Positions 42,481 to 51,249 of a stretch of DNA of 55,240 bases are shown here, in pieces (within the stretch, counting starts at the first letter, position 1; each line of letters begins with the position of its first letter). The translations under genes and the position numbers were made by a program. Origin of the DNA: Arthrobacter sp. ISL-65 (lineage in GTDB: Bacteria > Actinomycetota > Actinomycetes > Actinomycetales > Micrococcaceae); contig NZ_JAGGPN010000057.1 in the NCBI RefSeq assembly GCF_018613795.1, positions 1 to 55,240 of the forward strand. Direction: 5' to 3'. Below the pieces are notes generated by a model, which was not told the DNA's origin, ran no database searches, and saw only the letters and a list, made by a program, of their open reading frames with translations.

Positions 42481-42720
42481 TCATCCTTCCCGGATGACGA
42501 CGATGGAGTCGCCCGGGTTGACCATGTCGCCTTCGTTGACTTCAAAGGATTCAAGGGTCCCGGCGACGTCGGACTGGATCTCGGTGAACTGCTTCATGAT
42601 TTCCACGATGCCGATGGTCTGCCCGACTTCGATGGGGTCCCCTTTATTGGCGAAGGGGGGTTTGCCCGGTCCGGGCTTGCGGTAGAAGACTCCGGGAAGG
42701 GGTGAAACGATCGTGGCCAT
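42481..42720 (-). CDS. accB: Biotin carboxyl carrier protein (short)
   Basis: A 79-residue biotinyl domain: PLPGVFYRKPGPGKPPFANK, DPIEVGQTIGIVEIMKQFTE and EGDMVNPGDSIVVIRE. The biotin-accepting lysine lies in E-I-M-K-Q, slightly different from the classic EAMKM but with Met-Lys kept. It lacks the Pro/Ala-rich N-terminal arm of housekeeping AccB proteins, as is usual for the small carriers found in pxp operons. The ATG at 42720 was preferred over an upstream start that would overlap pxpA. It sits 13 bases after the pxpA stop and runs straight into accC. Confidence 0.85.
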   Translation of the reverse strand: MATIVSPLPGVFYRKPGPGKPPFANKGDPIEVGQTIGIVEIMKQFTEIQSDVAGTLESFEVNEGDMVNPGDSIVVIREG

Positions 42721-42733
42721 GTGCTGCTCGCTT

Positions 42734-43498
42734 TCAGGAGTGGGTGGAACGGGGTGAGTTGAGTGCCCTGCGAACGGCGGAGGCGACTGCGACGGCGTTG
42801 GGAGCATCGGAATGGACGCAGATGCTCTGGAACGTGATGCTCAGGGGAGTGCCGTCGACGGCGGGCACGGGCTCGCCTGCCACCGCCCGCCTGACCCGTT
42901 CTGCAGCCGCGGCCGGGTCCGTGGGAGCGGGCCGGCGCTGAATGAGGAGCTCGCCGCGCGGGCCGTAGTTGAGGTCCACGTAGAGTTCCGCAACGAAGTC
43001 CACACCCATGGCACGGCACACGGATTCGTGGGCGGTGCCGGCGAGGCCGTAGAACGGAACACCGAACTGTTTGGCTGTTCCGGCGGCCGCCTGCATCAGG
43101 TCTTCGTCTCCGGCGAGCATGCCATAGAGGGCGCCGTGCGGCTTGATGTGGTTGAGGGACAGCCCGCTCTTCGCTAGGAAGGCGCTCAAGGCCCCCGTCT
43201 GGTAGAGGATGATGGACTCAACCTCCCCGGGAGTAAGGACCATGCGGCGGCGGCCGAAACCCATGGGATCAGGGAGCCCGGGATGGGCTCCGACGGCCAC
43301 GCCGTGTTCGGCGGCAAGGGCCACCGTCCGGTTCATGACGTCGGGGTCCCCGGCGTGGTAGCCGCAGGCAACGTTGGCGACGTCGATGATCTCCATCAGG
43401 GCAACGTCGTTTCCGAACTCGTGCAATCCGAAGCCTTCACCCATGTCCGAATTCAGGAGCACCTGGGCAGGCGTGGTTTCCGTCACGTTTTTTTGCAT
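42734..43498 (-). CDS. pxpA: 5-oxoprolinase subunit A (LamB/YcsF family)
   Basis: A 254-residue LamB/YcsF protein. It keeps the catalytic landmarks: LLNSDMGEGFGLHEFGND, SANIACG-like VANVACGYHAGDP, VAVGAHPGLPDPMGFGRRRM, HIKPHGALYGMLA, and SICVHSDAPNAV at the end. PxpA is the catalytic subunit that cleaves the lactam ring of 5-oxoproline in an ATP-dependent reaction with PxpB and PxpC. It is the first gene of the operon and divergent from a PucR regulator about 100 bases away, which probably controls it. The ribosome-binding site is weak but the start precedes the conserved block suitably. Confidence 0.92.
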   Translation of the reverse strand: MQKNVTETTPAQVLLNSDMGEGFGLHEFGNDVALMEIIDVANVACGYHAGDPDVMNRTVALAAEHGVAVGAHPGLPDPMGFGRRRMVLTPGEVESIILYQTGALSAFLAKSGLSLNHIKPHGALYGMLAGDEDLMQAAAGTAKQFGVPFYGLAGTAHESVCRAMGVDFVAELYVDLNYGPRGELLIQRRPAPTDPAAAAERVRRAVAGEPVPAVDGTPLSITFQSICVHSDAPNAVAVASAVRRALNSPRSTHS

Positions 43499-43597
43499 GC
43501 AGGCAACGGTACCGAGGCAATGACGGGGCGGGAATTGGGCAGATCGCTGAATCTGGGCCCGTGAACTATGATGCTTGCACTACCAGGAGGCATTCTC

Positions 43598-45043
43598 ATG
43601 CGCGTCGCTGATCTCGTGGCGGATCCCGCGTTGAACATCCGCCTTGCCGTCGAGGGCAGCCCGGGACGACTTGGCCGCCCCATCGCGTGGTGCGCGCCCA
43701 CGGAACACATGGACCCCACGCCCTTCCTTAGCGTCAACGCGCTGCTGCTGACCAACGGGATGGGCCTCAACGTCAAGGACTACCGCATCTGGGATGCCTA
43801 CGTTGAGCGCCTGATGTCAGTGCCCGTGTCGGGGCTGGTTTTCGGCCTGGGCGCAGCCCACCGCGAACTGCCCGCGGGCCTGGTGAAGGCCTGCGAAGCC
43901 CATGGCCTTCCGTTGCTTGAGCTACCTCCAGAGGTGCCGTTTGTCCTGGTGATGAGGCATGCGGACCAGCTCATCGCGGCCGAACGTTATGCCGAGCTAC
44001 GCGCCGGGTGGGAGCTGGCGGATGAGTGCACGAGACTGGCCGCGGGCGGCCATTCCCTGGCGCAGGTATTGGAGCGGGTAGCCACCGCGATCCGGGCGCG
44101 GGTGGCGGTCCTTGACCACAACGGCTTCGAACTCCTGTCCGCAGGAACAGCCGGGGGCGGAACGGCCCGGACCACCCTGAGCCTGCCCAGCGGCGGAATC
44201 CTCCGGTTCAAGCTGGCCATCGAGGGAATCAAGAGCAACGTGGTGCTGCAGCCGCTGTTAGGACCGGTGGCTGCGGTCATTGCCATGCAGCTGAGCTACA
44301 CCCTTGGTTCCCGGTCGCCCCTGCATTCGCGGGAAGCCGCAAGGTTCATGGAGGCGCTCTACGAGGCCAGGGGAACGCCGACGCCGGTCCTGCGGCGCTA
44401 CGCCGCGGAGGCCGGGTTCGAGCCGGACGGCGGGTGGGGCTCGGTGTTGATCGGCGGCGCGGGGGAGGTTGCGCCGGTCAAGCTGAGGACCATCGCCTGG
44501 CGGGTGCGGGTGGGCCTGCAGGCTGAATACAGGACCGTACGGTTCATGGAGGAGGCTGGCCTCACCACCCTGCTGATGCAGCGCGGGGAAACGGGAATGG
44601 AGCTGATCGAAGCCGTCCGGAAGTCCTTCCAGGACGCGCCGGAACTGTCCGCCGTCGTCTCCGAGTGCCGGATGCTGGACGAACTGCCGCTGGTGCTGCA
44701 GCTGGCCCGGCGCCGGGTAGGTGAGCCGGGGCTCCGTCTGGCGCCCGTCGCAGACCTCGCTGGCGTGGTGGGGGGCCTGCCCGGGCCGGGAGTGGCGGCC
44801 ATGTCCCGGCGCCTCCTGGCCCCGTTGATGTCCGACGGCGGCACCGCCCTGCGCGAAACGCTTGAGGCCTACCTGCGGCACAGCGGGAATACCCGCGAGA
44901 CCTGCAGGGAGCTCTTCATCCACCGCAACACCCTGACCTACAGGCTGCGCAAGATCGAGGAGCTTCTGCGGGTTGACCTGGATGACGGCGAAGTCCGCGC
45001 AACCTGCCTGCTGGCATTGCGGATCGTGGCCGCCGGGACCTAG
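43598..45043 (+). CDS. PucR-family transcriptional regulator
   Basis: A 481-residue regulator with the two PucR hallmarks. The N-terminal PucR domain (1-125) starts MRVADLVADPALNIRLAVEG and includes LSVNALLLTNGMGL and VFGLGAAHRELPAGLVKACE. The C-terminal CdaR/PucR helix-turn-helix is SGNTRETCRELFIHRNTLTY followed by RLRKIEELL. Such proteins activate purine, allantoin or amide catabolism genes in answer to their metabolites. It is transcribed away from pxpA, so control of the 5-oxoprolinase operon is the simplest reading. ATG at 43598 follows CCAGGAGGCATTCTC. Its stop overlaps the convergent LacI gene's stop by four bases. Confidence 0.9.
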   Translation: MRVADLVADPALNIRLAVEGSPGRLGRPIAWCAPTEHMDPTPFLSVNALLLTNGMGLNVKDYRIWDAYVERLMSVPVSGLVFGLGAAHRELPAGLVKACEAHGLPLLELPPEVPFVLVMRHADQLIAAERYAELRAGWELADECTRLAAGGHSLAQVLERVATAIRARVAVLDHNGFELLSAGTAGGGTARTTLSLPSGGILRFKLAIEGIKSNVVLQPLLGPVAAVIAMQLSYTLGSRSPLHSREAARFMEALYEARGTPTPVLRRYAAEAGFEPDGGWGSVLIGGAGEVAPVKLRTIAWRVRVGLQAEYRTVRFMEEAGLTTLLMQRGETGMELIEAVRKSFQDAPELSAVVSECRMLDELPLVLQLARRRVGEPGLRLAPVADLAGVVGGLPGPGVAAMSRRLLAPLMSDGGTALRETLEAYLRHSGNTRETCRELFIHRNTLTYRLRKIEELLRVDLDDGEVRATCLLALRIVAAGT

Positions 45044-46095
45044 GTGGCGGCCACTTCCGCCCGCGCCCTGGCGGCGCTGCTTTCCCGCACGCACAGGGTG
45101 GGTTTCAGCCGTGCAGGTTCGGGTTTTTCGCCCCTGAGCACGGCCTGGATGAGCTGCACTGCCGTCCGTCCAATGTCCGCCATGGGGGAGTGGACCGAGG
45201 TCAGCGGAATGGGAAGTTCGGCCGCCAGGGAGGTGTCGTTGTAGCCCACCACGGCCACGTCCTGTCCTACGGTGAGGCCGTGGGAGCGCAGGGCTCCCAT
45301 CGCTCCGATGGCGGCGAAATCGTTGACCGCGAAGATGGCGGTGGGGAGCGGCTTGCCGCTGGCGAGGATCCTTTCCCCGGCCTCCCGGCCGCCGGCCGTA
45401 TCGAATGTGGACCACACCACGTCCTCCTCGGAGATGGTGCCGCCCAGCGAACGCCAGCGGTCCAGGAAGCCGCCAGTGCGGTCGACTGCGGTGCTTGCGT
45501 ACGGCTCGCCGGCAATCACCGCCACCTGCCGGTGGCCCATCTCCCACAGGTGACTGGCCACGAGTTCGCCCCCGACGACGTCGTCGCAAGTGGCGGACGG
45601 GTAGCCCGGGACCCGGCGGTTCATCAGCACGAACGGGACCTTCCGCTCGGTCAATTCCTGCAGGAGTCCGCCGTCAAGGTGGGCGTCGCCAATGATCAGG
45701 CCGTCCACCCGGCGCGCCAGCATGAGGTCGATCTTCCGCCGCTGTTCTTCGGGATCATCGCGCGAGTTCATCACGAACGCGGAGTACCCCACCTCGGCTG
45801 AGGCCTCGTCGATGCCCTCGTACATGATGGCCAGGACCAGGTCCGAAAGCCGGGGAACGATGACGCCCAGCAGTTTGGTCCGCCGGGTGCGAAGGCTGGC
45901 GGCCTGCGGATCGGGGGAGTAACCGAGCCTGCGGGCCAGTTCACGGACGCGCTCCGCGGTGGCAGCCGAGGCGGCTCCCTTGGCCACGTCAGAGCCGGAA
46001 TGCAGGACCCTGGAAACGGTCGACGGATGGACGCCCAGCTCCCGCGCCAAATCCTTCAGCGTGACGGTTCGGCCGCCGTCGGCCTTTTCTTTCAT
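45040..46095 (-). CDS. LacI-family regulator of the amide/imide operon
   Basis: A 351-residue LacI/GalR protein: helix-turn-helix VTLKDLARELGVHPSTVSRV, effector domain with LLGVIVPRLSDLVLAIMYEG, RRVDGLIIGDAH, HLWEMGHRQVAVIAGEPY, FAVNDFAAIGAM and VVGYNDTSLAAELPIPLTSV. It is divergent from the asparaginase gene. Two palindromes, ACCCAAACGTTTGGGT and ACCCAAACGATTGGGT, lie between them exactly 100 bp apart and are its likely operators. ATG at 46095 was chosen for the GGCAGGAGAGGCAC site; a longer frame to 46191 would cover the promoter region without support. Ligand unknown. Confidence 0.9.
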   Translation of the reverse strand: MKEKADGGRTVTLKDLARELGVHPSTVSRVLHSGSDVAKGAASAATAERVRELARRLGYSPDPQAASLRTRRTKLLGVIVPRLSDLVLAIMYEGIDEASAEVGYSAFVMNSRDDPEEQRRKIDLMLARRVDGLIIGDAHLDGGLLQELTERKVPFVLMNRRVPGYPSATCDDVVGGELVASHLWEMGHRQVAVIAGEPYASTAVDRTGGFLDRWRSLGGTISEEDVVWSTFDTAGGREAGERILASGKPLPTAIFAVNDFAAIGAMGALRSHGLTVGQDVAVVGYNDTSLAAELPIPLTSVHSPMADIGRTAVQLIQAVLRGEKPEPARLKPTLCVRESSAARARAEVAAT

Positions 46096-46172
46096 GTGCC
46101 TCTCCTGCCCACCGGGGTCACTGTAGCCCAGGTCTGATGCCCAGGTCTGCTCAGCAGGGCCCCGGGCAGCCC

Positions 46173-46201
46173 TTGACGTGACCCGCTTCACATCCTATAG
46201 T
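46173..46201 (+). promoter_or_regulatory. Promoter of the amide/imide operon
   Basis: The -35 box TTGACG (46173-46178) and -10 box TATAGT (46196-46201) are spaced by exactly 17 bp. Transcription would start near 46208, just before the first operator, leaving a leader of about 155 bases. Confidence 0.65.
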
Positions 46202-46215
46202 CATTCATCAACGCT

Positions 46216-46231
46216 ACCCAAACGTTTGGGT
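46216..46231. promoter_or_regulatory. LacI operator O1 of amide/imide operon
   Basis: ACCCAAACGTTTGGGT is a perfect 16-bp palindrome with the central CG typical of LacI operators. It lies about 8-23 bases past the predicted transcription start. Confidence 0.75.
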
Positions 46232-46315
46232 GGCGGATTCCGATTCCCCTCCCGGCGCCCCCACCCCTCGGCGCCGCTCCCTTTGCTCATGTAAAGCCCT
46301 TTTCCGTGGAAGGTT

Positions 46316-46331
46316 ACCCAAACGATTGGGT
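46316..46331. promoter_or_regulatory. LacI operator O2 of amide/imide operon
   Basis: ACCCAAACGATTGGGT differs from O1 by one base and is centred exactly 100 bp downstream of it, suggesting repression by a DNA loop. Confidence 0.7.
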
Positions 46332-46363
46332 TACGGACCGCGCAGCGAACCACCGGAGCTGAA

Positions 46364-47383
46364 ATGACTGTTACCGACTCCCATGTCGTGCTGCTGGCCA
46401 CTGGAGGCACCATCTCCTCGCGTTCTTCCCATGCCGGTGGCGCCGTCGCCTCGGATACCGGCGAGCAGGTGTTCAAAGCCCTCGGCTCGCCCGCCTCCCA
46501 CCCCGTCCGGGTGCTGGACGTGTTCCAGAAGGGGTCCTACCTCCTCACGTTCGAAGACATGCTCAGGATCTGCGCCACCATCAAGGAAGTCCTCAAGGAC
46601 CCCAAGGTTCTGGGTGTGGTGGTGACCCACGGGACGGACACCATGGAGGAAACCGCCTACCTCGCGGACCTCACCCACAGCGACGAGCGGCCGGTTGTCT
46701 TCACCGGCTCGCAACGGGCCGCTGACTCGGAAGCTCCCGACGGGCCGGACAACCTGGCGCGCGCCATCGCCGTCGCGGGTTCGAAAGACGGAAGGGGAAA
46801 AGGCGTGATGGTGCACTTTGCGGGCACCATCTTCCCTGCCGCCGGCGTCCGGAAAAGCCAGACTGTTCGGCTCAATGCCTTCGCGAACCCCGATTTTGGG
46901 GTACTGGGCGAGGTATCAGCCCAGGGAGAAGTTGCAATGGGGGGCGGTGGCAGCAGGCCTGAGGCCCTGCCCTTGCCCCAGCCGGGCAGCGGCTCGCCAC
47001 GGGTGGACCTCGTTGCGGTCTACCCTGGTGCCGACTCCACCCTGATGCACGCCGCCCTTGAAGCGGGAGCGGCGGGCATCATCCTGCAAGGCACCGGAAG
47101 CGGCAATGCCAACCTCAGCCTCTGCTCCGAGGTCGCCGCCGCGGTGGCGTCCGGCGTCGTGGTGGTCACCAGCACCCGCGTAGACGCCGGACCCGTGGTC
47201 CCGATATATGGGGCCGGCGGCGGCGGCGAGGACCTCCGCGCGGCCGGGGCCATCGGATCGGGCCACCTCCGGCCGTCCCAGTCGCTGATTCTGCTCAGTC
47301 TCCTGCTCAGGCTCAACCGAGACCGGGAGCGGATCACCGAAATCTTCGCCCACCGTGGGAGGCCTCCTGAGCCCTCCACCTGA
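46364..47383 (+). CDS. L-asparaginase-family amidohydrolase
   Basis: A 339-residue type-II-like asparaginase/glutaminase-family protein. The first active-site Thr is in LLATGGTISS (residues 11-20), and the second signature is VVTHGTDTMEETAYLADL with the Thr-Asp-Lys-type triad; FTGSQRAADSEAPDGPDNL follows. There is no signal peptide, so it is cytosolic. The family hydrolyses side-chain amides. Within an operon with a cyclic-imidase-like deacetylase, a half-amide produced by ring opening is a possible substrate, though plain asparagine use cannot be excluded. It is the first gene of the operon, downstream of both LacI operators. The start lies behind CCGGAGCTGAA. Confidence 0.88.
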   Translation: MTVTDSHVVLLATGGTISSRSSHAGGAVASDTGEQVFKALGSPASHPVRVLDVFQKGSYLLTFEDMLRICATIKEVLKDPKVLGVVVTHGTDTMEETAYLADLTHSDERPVVFTGSQRAADSEAPDGPDNLARAIAVAGSKDGRGKGVMVHFAGTIFPAAGVRKSQTVRLNAFANPDFGVLGEVSAQGEVAMGGGGSRPEALPLPQPGSGSPRVDLVAVYPGADSTLMHAALEAGAAGIILQGTGSGNANLSLCSEVAAAVASGVVVVTSTRVDAGPVVPIYGAGGGGEDLRAAGAIGSGHLRPSQSLILLSLLLRLNRDRERITEIFAHRGRPPEPST

Positions 47384-47425
47384 CACCAAGAACACCCTGT
47401 TTGTACGAATTGAAAGGAAAATCTA

Positions 47426-48316
47426 GTGGTTAAGGACATTCAAGTCGCCTTCGGCGTGGACGTTGACGCTGTGGCGGGCATGCTCGGCTCCTATGGAGGC
47501 GAGGACTCCCCGTGTGACATCTCCCGGGGCCTGTTCAGCGGCGAAGTCGGGGGACCCCGGCTGATCCGGTTGTTCCAGAAATACAACCTCCCGGCAACGT
47601 GGTTCGTGCCGGGCCACTCCATCGAGACCTTCCCCGAACTGACGCAGATGATTGTGGATGCCGGACACGAGATCGGCGTCCACGGGTACTCACACGAGAA
47701 CCCGATCGCCATGACCCGGGAACAGGAGACCGCCATCCTTGACCGCTCGATCGACCTGATCGAGAAGGTTTCCGGCCGCCGGCCCACGGGCTACGTCGCG
47801 CCGTGGTGGGAATTCTCGCCTGTCACCAACGAAATCCTCCTCGAGCGGGGCATCAAGTACGACCACTCGCTGATGCACCGTGACTTCGAACCGTACTACG
47901 TCCGCGTAGGCGACTCGTGGAAGAAAATCGACTACACCAAGGACGCCGAAACCTGGATGGAACCGCTGGTACGCGGGCAGGAAACGGACCTGGTTGAGAT
48001 CCCAGCGAACTGGTACCTCGATGACCTGCCTCCCATGATGTTCATCAAGGCAGCGCCGAACTCGCACGGTTACGTCAATCCCCGCGACATCGAACAAATG
48101 TGGCGGGACCAGTTCGACTGGGTCTACCGCGAAATGGACCAGGCCGTCTTCACCATGACCATCCACCCGGACGTCTCCGGCCGCCCTCAGGTGCTGCTCA
48201 TGCTCGAACGCCTCATTGAACACATCAACTCCCATGAGGGTGTCAGCTGGCTGACCTTCGACCAGATCGCTGACTCCTTCCTTTCCCGCAGCCCCCGTAA
48301 GGAAGACCAGTCATGA
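47426..48316 (+). CDS. Polysaccharide-deacetylase-family protein, cyclic imidase-like
   Basis: A 296-residue NodB-homology (CE4) protein without signal peptide. Visible elements: VAFGVDVDAVAGMLGSYGGE with the Asp pair, ATWFVPGHSIETFPELTQMI, the metal motif GHEIGVHGYSHENP with His-x3-His, GYVAPWWEFS and TIHPDVSGRPQVL. This cytosolic subgroup includes allantoinase PuuE and cyclic imide hydrolases rather than wall deacetylases; the GSYGGEDSPCDISRG segment fits the latter group. It probably opens a cyclic imide or ureide ring. GTG start after GAAAGGAAAATCTA. Overlaps the MFS gene by four bases (ATGA). Confidence 0.8.
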   Translation: MVKDIQVAFGVDVDAVAGMLGSYGGEDSPCDISRGLFSGEVGGPRLIRLFQKYNLPATWFVPGHSIETFPELTQMIVDAGHEIGVHGYSHENPIAMTREQETAILDRSIDLIEKVSGRRPTGYVAPWWEFSPVTNEILLERGIKYDHSLMHRDFEPYYVRVGDSWKKIDYTKDAETWMEPLVRGQETDLVEIPANWYLDDLPPMMFIKAAPNSHGYVNPRDIEQMWRDQFDWVYREMDQAVFTMTIHPDVSGRPQVLLMLERLIEHINSHEGVSWLTFDQIADSFLSRSPRKEDQS

Positions 48317-49704
48317 CCATTCAAGAACCGGCTGTAGACCTGTCGCAGCCACGGCCGGATGAGAAGCGCCGCTTCCCGGTCTTTTCCAAGCGCAACACCA
48401 CCACCGCTACCGTCCTTGCCCTGCTGGCCTGGACCGTCGCAGTCTTCGACTACGGGCTCTTCGGCACCCTGCTGCCGGCCATGCAGGAGGAGTTCGGCTG
48501 GTCCGCCACGGAAGCGTACGCGATTAACACGTGGATCGCCGTCGGCACGGCCATCGTCTGCTTCGGCATTGGGCCCGTAATCGACCGGCTGGGCCGCCGC
48601 AAAGGCATGATGACCACCATCGGTGGAACCGCCGTCGTCTCTGGCCTCACGGCCCTCATTCCCACCGGCATCCCGTTCTTCAGCAACGCCCTGCTGGTGG
48701 TGGTGCGTTCCTTCGGCGGCCTCGGATTCTCCGAGCAGGCCGTGAACGCCACCTACATGAACGAGGTCTACCAGGTCACCGAAGTGGCGGACAAGCGCAA
48801 GCGCCCCGGATTCCACTACTCCTTCATCCAGGGCGGATGGCCGCTGGGCTTCCTGCTGGCCAGCGCACTGGCCCTGGCCTTCCTGCCCTCCCTCGGTTGG
48901 CGCGCCCTGTACCTGATGGCAACCATTCCGGCCGCCGTCATCGTGTGGGTGATCGCCAAAAAACTCAAGGAGACACCCCAGTTCGAACTGCACCACAAGC
49001 TGACCCAGCTTGAAAAGAGCGGCAAAACTGAGGACGCACATTCGCTGGCCCACGCGTACGGCGTCGAGCATTCCTCCGCAGCTCCGCTCAAGCGGATCTG
49101 GGAGCCGCATCTGCGCCGGAACACCATCGTGTTCTCTTTTGCGTGGATCGTGAACTTCTTCGGCATCACCATCTTCAGCGTTCTGGGCAGCTCGGTGCTG
49201 AAAAACGCCAAGGGCGTGGAACTGGCCGACGCTTTCTGGATGCTGATCGTCATAAACCTGCTGGCGTACTTCGGTTACGTCTTCCACGGCTGGCTCGGTG
49301 ACAAGATCGGCCGCAAACGCACCATCATCGGCGGCTGGATCATCTCCGGCATTTCGTTCGCAATCATGCTCAGCCCGATCGCCACGGACCCGTTCATGAT
49401 CATCCTCACCTACGGCGCCGGCCTGTTCTTCCTCGTGGGACCCTACGCCGCGATCCAATACTTCATGGCCGAGTGCTACCCGGTGAGCTGCCGCGCTACC
49501 GGAACCGCCTTCATCGGCGCCATGAGCCAGCCCGGAACCATCCTCGGCGGCGCCATCTTCACCGCCATCGCGGCTGGGAGCGGCACCGGCAGCGCTGCTC
49601 TGTGGGTGGGTGCCCTGGGCACCCTCGTGTCCGGACTCCTGATGATCGCCGCCAAGCCGCCGGTCGAAGCTCTCCTGGAGGACCACCCCCATGACGTCGC
49701 ATAA
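48313..49704 (+). CDS. MFS transporter
   Basis: A 463-residue major facilitator protein with 12 predicted spans and a long central loop (about 205-250). It shows the loop 2-3 motif DRLGRRKGMM near residue 95, its repeat GDKIGRKRTIIGG in the second half, and RSFGGLGFSEQAVNATYMNE between. The pattern resembles the aromatic-acid/sialate-type (AAHS or SHS) carriers of small organic anions. It overlaps the imidase-like gene upstream by four bases and the SDR gene downstream by 14, so it is an integral part of the operon and probably imports the operon's substrate, perhaps a heterocyclic amide or carboxylate. Confidence 0.85.
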   Translation: MTIQEPAVDLSQPRPDEKRRFPVFSKRNTTTATVLALLAWTVAVFDYGLFGTLLPAMQEEFGWSATEAYAINTWIAVGTAIVCFGIGPVIDRLGRRKGMMTTIGGTAVVSGLTALIPTGIPFFSNALLVVVRSFGGLGFSEQAVNATYMNEVYQVTEVADKRKRPGFHYSFIQGGWPLGFLLASALALAFLPSLGWRALYLMATIPAAVIVWVIAKKLKETPQFELHHKLTQLEKSGKTEDAHSLAHAYGVEHSSAAPLKRIWEPHLRRNTIVFSFAWIVNFFGITIFSVLGSSVLKNAKGVELADAFWMLIVINLLAYFGYVFHGWLGDKIGRKRTIIGGWIISGISFAIMLSPIATDPFMIILTYGAGLFFLVGPYAAIQYFMAECYPVSCRATGTAFIGAMSQPGTILGGAIFTAIAAGSGTGSAALWVGALGTLVSGLLMIAAKPPVEALLEDHPHDVA

Positions 49705-50458
49705 CAAAGTTGCAATCATTACCGGAGCCGCGAGCGGGATTGGACGCGCCCTGGCCGTTCACTACGCGCGGCAGGGAGTGGTGTCAGTCATCGGCACCTT
49801 CCCCGGCGACCCCCACGACCCGGAGGAAACCCTCCGCTTGGTCAAGGAAGCCAACGGCGAGGGGGTGATCCACGAGGTGGACGTCCGGACCACCGCTTCC
49901 GTGGACGCCCTCGCGCAGCGTGCTGTGAACGAGTACGGGCGGCTGGACTACGCCATCGCCAACGCCGGAATCCTTCGCAATTCGCCGCTGGGGGAGATGA
50001 CGGACGAGCGCTGGCACGACATGCTCAACGTGGACCTCACCGGCGTGCTGCGCACGCTGCGTGCCGGTGCGGAGAGAATGACCGACGGCGGCGCGCTGGT
50101 TGCGATCTCATCCATCGCCGGCGGCGTGTACGGGTGGGAGGAACACGCCCATTATGCCGCGGCCAAGGCAGGCGTCCTTGGCCTTGTCCGCAGCGTGGCC
50201 GTGGAACTCGGTCCGCGACAGATCCGCGCCAACGCCGTCATCCCGGGACTGATTGAGACACCGCAGTCCCTGGACCCCGTAAATTCGCTCGGTCCCGAGG
50301 GGTTGCAGCGGGCAGGGAAGGACATCCCCTGGGGCCGGGTAGGTAAACCTGAGGAAGTAGCCAGTGTCATCGGGTTCCTTACATCCGATGAGTCCCGCTA
50401 CATCACGGGTCAGGCGCTGGTGGTTGACGGCGGCCTCACCGTGAAGATGCGCGCCTGA
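49691..50458 (+). CDS. Short-chain dehydrogenase/reductase (first)
   Basis: A 255-residue classical SDR. Cofactor motif TGAASGIGRALAVHYA (residues 12-27), NAGILRNSPLGEM (NAG at about 91-93), catalytic Ser in VAISSIAGG and Tyr-x3-Lys in HYAAAKAGVLGLV, and GQALVVDGGLTVK at the C-terminus. Reversible oxidation of a hydroxyl group with NAD(P). The substrate is not readable. Its start overlaps the transporter's end by 14 bases, and the second SDR starts 28 bases after it. Confidence 0.88.
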   Translation: MTSHNKVAIITGAASGIGRALAVHYARQGVVSVIGTFPGDPHDPEETLRLVKEANGEGVIHEVDVRTTASVDALAQRAVNEYGRLDYAIANAGILRNSPLGEMTDERWHDMLNVDLTGVLRTLRAGAERMTDGGALVAISSIAGGVYGWEEHAHYAAAKAGVLGLVRSVAVELGPRQIRANAVIPGLIETPQSLDPVNSLGPEGLQRAGKDIPWGRVGKPEEVASVIGFLTSDESRYITGQALVVDGGLTVKMRA

Positions 50459-50486
50459 GAGCGCGCCCGAGAAGGAAAAGAACACG

Positions 50487-51233
50487 ATGAACACATCGAT
50501 TCATGCTGCTGACCCGGAGTCCGGGAAGGCTCAAGCCGGGAACGGCCGGAGGGTGGTTGTCACCGGCGGTTCCAGCGGGATCGGCAAGGCCATCGCCGAG
50601 GCCTTCGCAGCCAACGGGGACCGGGTAGCCGTGCTGGACCGGGCTGGAGGGGACGACACCATCCGCGTAGACGTGGCCGATGAAGCCAGCGTGCGGGCGG
50701 CCTTTACTGAGGCCCGGGACAGGCTGGGCGGCATCGACGTCCTGGTCAACAGCGCGGGTCTGCTGACGGAGTCTCCGCTGGAGGACATGTCCCTGGCCAT
50801 ATGGAACGAAACTCTCACGGTGGACTTGACCGGTGTGTTCCTGTGCTGTCGGGAGGTGGTGGGGGAGATGCGGCACCGGAAGTGGGGCCGCATCATCAAC
50901 ATCTCCTCCCAGCTGGCCATCAAAGGCGGCATGGGGCTGACCCATTACAGTGCTGCCAAGGCAGGCGTAATTGGGTTCTCCAAGGCCCTTGCCCTGGAAA
51001 CGGCGGCGGACAATGTCCTCGTCAACTGCATCGCGCCGGGGCCGATTGAAACCCCCTTGGTGGAGGGCATCTCGGAAAGCTGGAAGGCCGCCAAGCGCGC
51101 CGAACTGCCGCTCCGGCGCTTCGGGCGCCCAGCGGAAGTGGCCCCCGCCGCCGTGCTGCTGGCCAGCGACCCGGGCGGAAACCTGTTTGTGGGACAGACG
51201 CTGGGGCCCAACTCCGGCGACGTCATGCCGTAA
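50487..51233 (+). CDS. Short-chain dehydrogenase/reductase (second)
   Basis: A 248-residue classical SDR. A 15-residue polar N-terminal extension precedes VVVTGGSSGIGKAIAEAFA; NSAGLLTESPLEDM, Ser in IINISSQLAIKG and Tyr-x3-Lys in HYSAAKAGVIGFS complete the active site. It resembles FabG-like reductases, and is distinct in sequence from the first SDR of the operon, so the pair likely handles two different intermediates rather than duplicating one step. The C-terminus, GQTLGPNSGDVMP, departs from the common VDGG form, which suggests a specialised substrate. Ribosome-binding site GAGAAGGAAAAGAAC. Confidence 0.87.
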   Translation: MNTSIHAADPESGKAQAGNGRRVVVTGGSSGIGKAIAEAFAANGDRVAVLDRAGGDDTIRVDVADEASVRAAFTEARDRLGGIDVLVNSAGLLTESPLEDMSLAIWNETLTVDLTGVFLCCREVVGEMRHRKWGRIINISSQLAIKGGMGLTHYSAAKAGVIGFSKALALETAADNVLVNCIAPGPIETPLVEGISESWKAAKRAELPLRRFGRPAEVAPAAVLLASDPGGNLFVGQTLGPNSGDVMP

Positions 51234-51249
51234 AGGGAAGGGAGCAGAC

